Part shown: positions 50,646 through 57,440 of the stretch, in pieces
How the letters are laid out: each line of letters begins with the position of its first letter
Numbering within the stretch: position 1 is the stretch's first letter
NCBI RefSeq assembly: GCF_000317475.1
Contig: NC_019729.1
Location: 4,726,501 to 4,790,500 of the forward strand
Direction of reading: 5' to 3'
DNA from: Oscillatoria nigro-viridis PCC 7112
GTDB taxonomy: Bacteria > Cyanobacteriota > Cyanobacteriia > Cyanobacteriales > Microcoleaceae
DNA length: 64,000 nt
Program-made: the position numbers and the translations under genes
Notes under the pieces: generated by a model
Told to the model about the DNA's origin: nothing
The model's input: the letters and a program-made list of their open reading frames with translations, nothing else
Database searches by the model: none

Positions 50646-51432
50646 GATTTCTATCCAAAATCAAATTGTTTTCATTACAGGTGCGAGTAGCGGTATCGGA
50701 GCGGGCTGTGCCAAGATATTCGCCAAAGGTGGAGCCAAACTAATTTTAGCAGCCCGCCGCCTTGAAAAACTCGATCGACTGGCAAACGAACTTGTAGAAA
50801 CAAAATCCATCGCGTCGGCGAACGAGATTTATTTGCTAGAATTGGACGTGCGCGATCGCCCGCAAGTTGAATCGGCGATAGCTGCGCTTCCCGATGCCTG
50901 GAAAAACATCGATATTCTAATTAACAATGCGGGATTGAGCCGCGGTTTAGACAAACTGCACGAAGGCAGCTTTCAAGATTGGGAAGAAATGATTGATACC
51001 AATGTTAAAGGCTTGCTGTACATGACTCGCTCGATCGTGCCGGGAATGGTAAGCCGAGGCCGCGGCCACGTAGTGAATATCGGCTCAATAGCCGGCCGCC
51101 AAACTTATCCGAAAGGCAATGTTTATTGCGCTTCCAAAGCAGCAGTGAGAGCTATTTCTGAAGGGTTGAAACAAGACCTTTTGGGAACAGCAGTGCGGGT
51201 GACAGAGATAGAGCCTGGTTTGGTGGAAACAGAATTTAGCAATGTCCGGTTTCACGGCGATTCAGAAAAAGCAAAAAATGTCTATAAAGGATTGACACCT
51301 CTGACTGCGGACGATGTGGCCGATGTCGTGTATTTTTGCGCGACGCGATCGCCCCACGTCAATATTAGCGAAGTCTTGCTAGTTCCGACAGACCAAGCTA
51401 GTGCAACTCTGGTCCACCGAAAAGAGTTGTGA
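50644..51432 (+). CDS. Short-chain dehydrogenase/reductase (YdfG-like)
   Basis: The 262-residue SDR has the cofactor loop ITGASSGIGAG (about 9-19), the Arg-rich ILAARRLEKL that favours NADP, NNAGLSRG, the catalytic Ser in IGSIAG and YCASKAAV with Tyr/Lys, and the tail ISEVLLVPTDQ. It is closest in pattern to the YdfG branch (3-hydroxy acid/serine dehydrogenases). The exact substrate is not known. The start codon is the end of the heptamer inverted repeat, and no ribosome site is visible. Confidence 0.9.
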   Translation: MISIQNQIVFITGASSGIGAGCAKIFAKGGAKLILAARRLEKLDRLANELVETKSIASANEIYLLELDVRDRPQVESAIAALPDAWKNIDILINNAGLSRGLDKLHEGSFQDWEEMIDTNVKGLLYMTRSIVPGMVSRGRGHVVNIGSIAGRQTYPKGNVYCASKAAVRAISEGLKQDLLGTAVRVTEIEPGLVETEFSNVRFHGDSEKAKNVYKGLTPLTADDVADVVYFCATRSPHVNISEVLLVPTDQASATLVHRKEL

Positions 51433-51487
51433 GTTTTTAGTGGTAAGTGTCCGGATGGCGCTCGAATTCTCAGGAAGCTTAATTGGT

Positions 51488-51538
51488 AGATGCACCCTGA
51501 TTAAATAACTCCCGACCAATTTTGGCCGGGTTTTTTTT
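51488..51538 (+). ncRNA. Putative sRNA unit 1
   Basis: AGATGCACCCTGATTAA plus ATAACTCC, then the hairpin CCCGACCA-ATTT-TGGCCGGG (one A-C mismatch) and eight T. The upstream box is TCCGGA (51450-51455), 23 bp before TTAATT (51479-51484). Predicted transcript about 50 nt. The start site is inferred. Confidence 0.65.
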
Positions 51539-51625
51539 GGCGATCGCCCGCCCTCGCCACACATTCTCCAAAATTCTGCCAAAGTGTCCTGAAAGAGGTG
51601 CTGTGAGACGGGAGACTAAATTAGT

Positions 51626-51676
51626 AGATGCACCCTGATTAAATAACTCCCGACCAATTTTGGTGGGGTTTTTTTT
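51626..51676 (+). ncRNA. Putative sRNA unit 2
   Basis: Same invariant segment, hairpin CCCGACCA-ATTT-TGGTGGGG, then eight T. Here the A of the 5' arm pairs with T, with a G-G mismatch next to it. The upstream box is TCCTGA (51587-51592), 24 bp before TAAATT (51617-51622). Confidence 0.63.
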
Positions 51677-51752
51677 GCGGTATCGACGGTGATGCTGAAT
51701 AAAGTTTGAGGTTGTCCGGATGGCGCTCGAATTCTCAGGAAGCTTAATTGGT

Positions 51753-51806
51753 AGATGCACCCTGATTAATTAACTCCCCGCCAATTCTGGTTTGGGGGTT
51801 TTTTTT
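51753..51806 (+). ncRNA. Putative sRNA unit 3
   Basis: Invariant segment with TTAACTCC, a hairpin with CCCC..GGGG closing pairs and a bulge, then eight T. The upstream region repeats unit 1 almost exactly, with TCCGGA (51715-51720), 23 bp before TTAATT (51744-51749). Confidence 0.63.
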
Positions 51807-51892
51807 GGCGATCGCACCCCAAACCGCAAATTTTCCCAAAATTTCCCAAACTTTCCGGAACAGGTACACCTCCAACCGGAGACTAAATTAGT

Positions 51893-51944
51893 AGATGCAC
51901 CCTGATTAATTAACTCCCGACCAATTTTGGCCGGGTTTTTTTTT
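51893..51944 (+). ncRNA. Putative sRNA unit 4
   Basis: Invariant segment, the same hairpin as unit 1 and nine T. The upstream box is TCCGGA (51854-51859), 24 bp before TAAATT (51884-51889). Its leader matches unit 2. Confidence 0.65.
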
Positions 51945-52067
51945 CGTATTGCAGCCAAAACCACAAAATTTCAATAAATCAAGAATTATCCGCGTTAATC
52001 TGCGTACATCTGCGGTCAAAAATCAACTTTGTCCCGAACATCGTGCTAGCCACTGGAAAGTAAATAA

Positions 52068-52118
52068 AGATGCACCCTGATTAATAAACCCCAGCCAATT
52101 TTGGCCGGGGTTTTTTTT
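52068..52118 (+). ncRNA. Putative sRNA unit 5
   Basis: Invariant segment with TAAACCCC, hairpin CCCCAGCCA-ATT-TTGGCCGGGG and eight T. The upstream box is TCCCGA (52032-52037), 23 bp before TAAATA (52061-52066). It has the most diverged leader of the five, yet keeps spacing and hairpin. Confidence 0.62.
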
Positions 52119-52144
52119 CTCGAAAGCTGGATTAACCAATTAGG

Positions 52145-52366
52145 CTAAATCGCCTCAAAAGACTGCACCTCAAGCACCGGGCCGATCATAGCAAAAGTCA
52201 TCACATCCTTGCGGACTTCACCTTTAACACTGACTTTCAAACCAGCTTTTTTCAAGTCAGAAGGAGCATCCTTAAGTTCGTAAGTTTCCCCATCTTCGCC
52301 AACCAAAGCCCAAGTGCCCGGGCCTAATCCTTTGCGTTCAATTTCACCTTTGACAGTAATACTCAT
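52145..52366 (-). CDS. Small OB-like protein, unknown function
   Basis: The 73-residue protein (MSITVKGEIERKGLGPGTWALVGEDGETYEL..KVSVKGEVRKDVMTFAMIGPVLEVQSFE) is a run of short beta-strands with the look of a small OB barrel. Its ATG overlaps the stop of the upstream subtilase by ATGA, so they form one unit. Function not known. Confidence 0.72.
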   Translation of the reverse strand: MSITVKGEIERKGLGPGTWALVGEDGETYELKDAPSDLKKAGLKVSVKGEVRKDVMTFAMIGPVLEVQSFEAI

Positions 52367-54132
52367 GCCGATCGCACCTCTGTTTTAATCGCTAAACGTG
52401 CCAGTCCGAAACACAGAAAAGCATTGACAATCAAAAATGTTTGTGCTAGCACACCAGTGCCCAATCCCCAGACTGCGGGAGACACAAAAGCATTCACCGC
52501 TAAACTGCTGGCAAAACCGATCGAAATGGCGATCGCGATCCACTTCCACTGTTGATGTCCCAACAGCAAAGCAATCAAAATCCCAGGAATCAAAACGCTA
52601 GCAAAAAAGGGATTCAGCATACTGCTGCCATTAATTGCACCGCCGAGTTCGGGAATAGAACTGCCCATCACCCGCATCGGCCACTGCGGCAAGTCAAATA
52701 CAAACAAGTTCCGCAGGAAAAAGAACCCAGAACTACCAGCCATCAAGCCGCCGGAAAAGCCCCAAGTCCACTGGAACGGAAAATAATTCCGCAAAAAGAA
52801 AGCCAGCAGGTAAGAACCGAGCACCATGGCAATTTTAGGCAACAGGGCGACTGCACCGCCGTCAATCCAAAAGCGGGGGTTGAGATAGCCGTTATCGCGC
52901 AGCCAGCGGAAGAAATCGCGGAAGTTGATTTGTCCGCGCTGGGCTAGCTGAACTGCTGCGGCTGCGTCGAGGTGTCCCGAACCAAAATGGTTTAACGGAT
53001 CTTCAGCGACATTTCGCGAGGACTGCAAAAGTACGCTGCGAATCGCGTCTGGTTCTGTGATGCCGGAAGCCTTGACAAGGGCTGCAACGGCTGCAACGTG
53101 GGGAGAAGCCATGCTAGTGCCTTGGTAGCCTTCAAATACTTCGGCGCCGGTTTCCGGGTCGATCGTACTTTGCAGGATTTTGCCCATTTCAGAACCGCCG
53201 GGGGCTGAAATGTCAACTCCCGCGCCGAAATTGGAGTAAGGGGCTTTTTCGTCGTCGGGGCCGAGGGCGGAAACGCCGATGACGTGGGGATAGCGGGCGG
53301 GATAGGAAGCGGAACTCTCGCCGGAGTTGCCGGCGGCTGCGATGATGACAACGCCTTTGGAGTGGGCGTAGTCGATCGCCTCTTCCATTAACTGACTTTC
53401 GCCACCGCCGCCGAGACTCATGTTGATGACATCTGCGCCGTTGTCAGCAGCAAATTTAATCGCTTCGGCGATGTCGGAAACCGTGCCGCCACCGCTGCCG
53501 CCTAACACTTTTAGCGGCATTAAAGCTGCTTCGTAGGCGATGCCTGCGACGCCATAATTGTTGTTAGTTGATTGGGCGACAGTACCTGCGACGTGAGTAC
53601 CGTGGCCGTTGTCATCGTAGGCTTCGGCGCGATCGTTTACAAAGTCGTAGCCCGGTACAAATTTGGTTTCTTTTAAGTCAGCGACGGGACTAATGCCCGT
53701 GTCAATTATCGCTACTGTTGTGCCGCTGCCTTTGGTTTCGTTCCAGGCAGATTCTACATTGATGCTGCGGAGATTCCACTGCTTGGTATACATGGGGTCG
53801 TTGGGAATCTCGAAAGCGCTGTAGACGTAGTTGGGTTCAATGTATTCGGTATCTTTAGCCAAATTTGATTTTCTCAGGGCGTTTAGCAAAGTGCGATCGC
53901 CCTTAACTACATATACATTGTCGCCCGCTGAGAATTCGCTGTTGAGTTGCGGTGCGACTTGGTACTGTTGGGCGATCGCATTTACTTCTTTTGCAATCTC
54001 AGCAGCACCCAAATCTTCGCGGAAATCAAGCACAATCGAGTCGTAAGTGCCTTGAGTAGCAAGTCCTGGGAAATTAGAAATCGCCCAGCCGAGCCCGATT
54101 AAAAATAAGCACAGAAGGAAAAACTTTTTCAT
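52363..54132 (-). CDS. S8 subtilisin-like protease with C-terminal membrane helices
   Basis: I use the start at MKKFFLLCLFLIGLGWAI (nt 54132); a longer frame begins 12 codons upstream. The numbers here follow that longer frame. After the signal segment and a propeptide-like region (about 45-120), the catalytic domain has Asp 156 (VAIIDTGIS), His 189 (NGHGTHVAG) and Ser in YQGTSMASPHVAAVAAL. After residue ~420, three or more hydrophobic helices follow (IAMVLGSYLLAFFL, GLMAGSSGFFFL, FFASVLIPGILIALLL), an unusual membrane-anchored tail. It is coupled to the small OB-like gene. Confidence 0.9.
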   Translation of the reverse strand: MKKFFLLCLFLIGLGWAISNFPGLATQGTYDSIVLDFREDLGAAEIAKEVNAIAQQYQVAPQLNSEFSAGDNVYVVKGDRTLLNALRKSNLAKDTEYIEPNYVYSAFEIPNDPMYTKQWNLRSINVESAWNETKGSGTTVAIIDTGISPVADLKETKFVPGYDFVNDRAEAYDDNGHGTHVAGTVAQSTNNNYGVAGIAYEAALMPLKVLGGSGGGTVSDIAEAIKFAADNGADVINMSLGGGGESQLMEEAIDYAHSKGVVIIAAAGNSGESSASYPARYPHVIGVSALGPDDEKAPYSNFGAGVDISAPGGSEMGKILQSTIDPETGAEVFEGYQGTSMASPHVAAVAALVKASGITEPDAIRSVLLQSSRNVAEDPLNHFGSGHLDAAAAVQLAQRGQINFRDFFRWLRDNGYLNPRFWIDGGAVALLPKIAMVLGSYLLAFFLRNYFPFQWTWGFSGGLMAGSSGFFFLRNLFVFDLPQWPMRVMGSSIPELGGAINGSSMLNPFFASVLIPGILIALLLGHQQWKWIAIAISIGFASSLAVNAFVSPAVWGLGTGVLAQTFLIVNAFLCFGLARLAIKTEVRSA

Positions 54133-54387
54133 GGCCGATCGTCCGTTTAGGGAAGGCTTGTTCACCACAATAACCCAATTTTCACCGCCAGCGCCAGTTT
54201 TCCTTGCTGCGACTTGTGGGGATCTCGCACGCGGGGGTTTGGTAGTTTTCGGCGGTGGCTGTTGAGCGATCGAAAATTGCTCTAATTCCTAGTTTAAATT
54301 GCAGAGCAAGTTTTAGTAGTTCAATGAATTGTATCATTAGAGAAGATGAGAAACAGAACAAGCGAGTATTTTCAACAAGGTTATTGC

Positions 54388-54804
54388 ATGGAAAGAGGTT
54401 TAATGTGGCTGCCGCTGCTGGCAATTTTTATTTCTCTAGCTTGGGCTGGATGGAACGAGTATCAAAAGCTGGAAGCCTATCGCGTCTGGGCAGAACAATT
54501 CGCAGTAGCCAAGTACGATATTTATGCTGTACTCGGTCAGCAAGAAGACAGTTTAACTTGGGGAAAACCTACTCGCAGCGGGCCTGTGAATTTGCAAACT
54601 TTTTCTTTAAAAGACGTGCAGTCGCTGCGGTTGTTAGTCAACTCTCAGGCAGTTGATTTAGAGTCGCCGCCGAGTTCTGGAAGTCCGATCGCCCTCGAAT
54701 TTTTGTTGAAAGATGCTGCTGCGGTGCAGGTTCCTTTTACAGAAATTTCTCTAGCGACTAAATGGGGAAAACACTTGCAGCAAGAATTGCAGCGCTTTAG
54801 GTAA
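54388..54804 (+). CDS. Conserved membrane-anchored protein, unknown function
   Basis: I choose ATG 54388 (MERGLMWLPLLAIFISLAWAGWNEYQKLEAYRVWAEQF); an upstream ATG at 54346 is possible. The 138-residue product has one N-terminal helix and a soluble part with DIYAVLGQQEDSLTWGKPTRSGP and KDVQSLRLLVNSQAVDL. I do not recognise the family. The WGKPTRSGP motif looks conserved. Confidence 0.7.
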   Translation: MERGLMWLPLLAIFISLAWAGWNEYQKLEAYRVWAEQFAVAKYDIYAVLGQQEDSLTWGKPTRSGPVNLQTFSLKDVQSLRLLVNSQAVDLESPPSSGSPIALEFLLKDAAAVQVPFTEISLATKWGKHLQQELQRFR

Positions 54805-55243
54805 AAACACTCTCCGGCTGGGCAGCGTATCAGATATGAACTCGGCTACTTGAAGTTACAAAAGTCTGTAAAACTGGTAGTAGGAATAGAACTTATGCAA
54901 CAAATCCTTTGAGCTGCTATCTATAGGGGTAAAGTACCCGCGGATCGCCCGGAGGACATGAGTTCTTGCAGTAAGTAGTAGAGGTTGTGTCCCCGTGCCT
55001 AGCCCGCTCGTGTTCCGTGCGTACCTTACAGTTAAAGTTATTGACAATCAAGCATCCAGGATACAAGCCCCCGGATTCATTCCGAAAGCAGACTCAGGAC
55101 CCAGAAATAAAAAACCTGTATCCGATAAAGGAGCCGCCGAATTTATCTGTGGGGTCAATGCTTCAAATCTAAAATCTCAAATCTCAAATCGATTGACCAG
55201 CGCGTCCTAAAATAGCTCAATTGCCAGCCCCCCAATCTGCGGA
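54805..55243. other. Gene-free region with dispersed repeat copy 3
   Basis: 439 bp with no supported gene. It carries the third copy of the ~140-bp dispersed repeat and a heptamer run at 55163-55190. Confidence 0.6.
55040..55195. repeat. Dispersed ~140-bp repeat, copy 3
   Basis: TGACAATCAAGCATCCAGG, ACAAGCCCCCGGATTCAT, then AACCTGTATCCGATAAAGG and a heptamer tail, as in copies 1 and 2, with an extra ~18 bp (CCGAAAGCAGACTCAGG) in the middle. Confidence 0.85.
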
Positions 55244-56950
55244 ATGCAAACACAAGAATTTTTACAGCGCTATCAACAGGGAGAGCGCAACTTTGGTCAC
55301 ATTGACCTCAGCGGCGCTAGTTTAAGCGGTGTTAACCTGCGAGAAATAGACCTCACTGGTGCTAACTTGACCGGTGCTAATTTGAGCTGGTCTTTTTTGA
55401 GCAATGCCAAGTTGATAGGGGCTTGTTTGCGGCGCGCGGATCTCCGCAGTGCGGGGCTGGCTGGGGCGAATCTGAGCGGGGCAAATTTGAGCGGGGCAAA
55501 TCTTGCTAAAGCGGATTTGCGCCTTGCTTGTTTGGAAGCCGCAGAGCTCAATTGGGCCGCGTTCCCCGAAGCGGATTTGGGCGGTGCTAATCTTCAAAGA
55601 GTTAAATCTGACCAAATTAATTTGGCTGGCGCTAAACTCGACGGCGCGAAGTTGATGGCGGCGGAATTGATGGAGGCGAATCTCAACCGCGCCAGTCTTG
55701 TTGGTGCTAATTTAACGGGTGCTAATTTGCGGGAAGCGCATTTGGTGGAAGCGAATTTGCGATCGGCAATTTTACTCGGTGTAAATTTGATTGAAGCTGA
55801 CTTGAATGGCGCTCAAATGCGATCGGCAAATCTGGCGGGCGCTGACTTGCACCGAGCTGTGCTGGCGGGGGCGGATTTAACTGAGGCGGTACTGGATAAC
55901 GCTGATTTGAGTCGAGCTAATCTGGCGGGTTCTTATTTATTGAAAGCGAGTTTTCAGAAGGCACTTTTGCTGCGAGCTAACCTCCAAGGAGTGTATTTAC
56001 TGCGAGCTGATTTGAGCGAAGCTAATTTGCGAAGTGCTGATTTGCGGAAAGCTGATTTGAGTGGCGCTTATTTGATGGATGCGATGTTGGGTGAGGCGGA
56101 TTTAAGAGCAGCTTGTTTGATTGAGTGCCGTTTGATTCGGACGAATTTGGAGGGGGCGCAGCTTACGGGTTGCTGCATTCAAAATTGGCAAGTTCAAGAT
56201 GTCGATCTGTCGAGAGTTGACTGCAGCTATGTTTTTACTGAGTTTGATTATACTGCGAAATTTGCGGCAAATCGCTTTCCGGTCGATCGCGATTTTGAGT
56301 CGGGGGAATTGGGGCGGCAGCATCAAGAGGACTGTTCTATTGTCAAGGTGTTTTTTGATGAATCTCCTAATTGGGAGGCTTTGGTTTTTACGCTGCGTCG
56401 GGTGGAGTTGGAAAGCCGGGAACTCAAATTCAACGTTCAATTTTTTGAGTCTGCCGGAGAACAAAATTTACTGCGGCTGAGCGCGAACCGTTTGGTGAAC
56501 GGCAAGATTTTGGGCGATCGCATTTTGGAGCTTTATCCAGATATGTTGGAAAAGGTTTTAGCCAAGGATGCTGAAATTTTGAGTTTGCTCGACTTGGCTG
56601 TTCCTAGTAACAGTGTGGAGCCTGCGGAGCCAATTCACAAGGAAATATTGCTCAGAAAACAGGAAATATACCAGCGGATGGTGCGCCAAATTTCGTTTAT
56701 TTTGATGTCTCAGACGCCGGATAAATTCGCCGAAAGCGTGCAGCGGCTGTTGGATTATTTGAAGCAGCAAGGTATCCCGACAGAGCAGATTCAAAAGAAA
56801 GTCATCAGTCAGGCGATCGTGCAGCGGGCCAAGCAAGACCCGGTGTTTCGGGAACAGTTGCTCGCGTGGGAGAAAACGGCGTCCGATCGCGTTCGCGGTT
56901 CGATGATGGGGGAAGCGGTGCGGTATGCGATCGCCCTTTTATCGGAATAA
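55244..56950 (+). CDS. Pentapeptide-repeat protein with C-terminal helical domain
   Basis: The 568-residue protein has a long run of A(D/N)LxX pentapeptides from about 14 to 325 (LSGASLSGVNLREIDLTGANL and on), which fold as a right-handed quadrilateral beta-helix. The second half has a mixed region (FNVQFFESAGEQNLLRLSANRLVNG), a helical part (QEIYQRMVRQISFILMSQTP) and the end PVFREQLLAWEKTASDRVRGSMMGEAVRY. That end appears again as a decayed remnant near 60.1 kb. Role unknown. Confidence 0.88.
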   Translation: MQTQEFLQRYQQGERNFGHIDLSGASLSGVNLREIDLTGANLTGANLSWSFLSNAKLIGACLRRADLRSAGLAGANLSGANLSGANLAKADLRLACLEAAELNWAAFPEADLGGANLQRVKSDQINLAGAKLDGAKLMAAELMEANLNRASLVGANLTGANLREAHLVEANLRSAILLGVNLIEADLNGAQMRSANLAGADLHRAVLAGADLTEAVLDNADLSRANLAGSYLLKASFQKALLLRANLQGVYLLRADLSEANLRSADLRKADLSGAYLMDAMLGEADLRAACLIECRLIRTNLEGAQLTGCCIQNWQVQDVDLSRVDCSYVFTEFDYTAKFAANRFPVDRDFESGELGRQHQEDCSIVKVFFDESPNWEALVFTLRRVELESRELKFNVQFFESAGEQNLLRLSANRLVNGKILGDRILELYPDMLEKVLAKDAEILSLLDLAVPSNSVEPAEPIHKEILLRKQEIYQRMVRQISFILMSQTPDKFAESVQRLLDYLKQQGIPTEQIQKKVISQAIVQRAKQDPVFREQLLAWEKTASDRVRGSMMGEAVRYAIALLSE

Positions 56951-57440
56951 ATCGATATGTGCGATCGGTACTGGGAGATGTTCGCGCTGTTTCTGGGAGT
57001 TGCTGATTTACGGTATGAAAGGCTAAATATGCAACTCATATAAACCTTTACACACAAAGCTTCGGGATTTTTCACTTATTTTTATCATACCTTGATTAAG
57101 CAACGCTTTTGTGTTAGCTCCTATACATTCTGTTGTATTGACAACATATTCCCTAGTCCCGAAATCACCAGGCTGGCGATCGCCAGCTCGATCGAGCCAG
57201 GAAAAGGAACATAATCTTCTTTGACTATTGCAGGAGTAACGCGATTGTCATAATTAGTAAGGTGCCTCAAATATCGAAACCCTCAATAACCGTTCCAGCA
57301 ATTTATCTGACCCACCCTAAAATTAAATTTTAGGGTGCCAGTTGCGTAAGTCCTGTATTGTTAAAAAACGTTGCAATTTCACGATCGTTTTTTTTTCATT
57401 ATTAAAATATATTTGTTAATCTGACCAGGAGCATCTTGTT
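56951..57440. other. Gene-free region upstream of the RTX-subtilase
   Basis: Contains a hairpin repeat at 57253-57345 (ATTAGTAAGGTGC..CTGACCCACCCTA, then TAAAATTTAATTTTA-like), related to 46355-46430. A ribosome site AGGAG (57427-57431) precedes the GTG of the next gene. No gene supported. Confidence 0.6.
57253..57345. repeat. MITE-like hairpin repeat (second member)
   Basis: ATTAGTAAGGTGCCTCA and TCTGACCCACCCTAAAATT recall 46355-46430, with the shared centre CCTCAATAACCGTTCC. It has a second hairpin (CCCTAAAATT..AATTTTAGGG) at its right end. Confidence 0.65.

Larger units (their letters stand above)
51450..52118 (+). other. Tandem array of five putative small-RNA units
   Basis: Five units share, in order: TCC-N-GA box, 23-24 bp, an AT-rich hexamer (TTAATT, TAAATT or TAAATA), the invariant AGATGCACCCTGATTAA, and a GC hairpin ending in 8-9 T. 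The array lies alone between the SDR gene and a convergent gene. No frame is conserved across the units; the conserved segment contains in-frame stops. Confidence 0.75.

Noticed and set aside
51481-52118. sRNA array as a CRISPR or as coding repeats
   Set aside because: The units share 17 nt plus a hairpin and T-run, with spacing of 127-175 bp and related leaders; there are no unique spacers of constant length and no cas genes. Frames contain stops.
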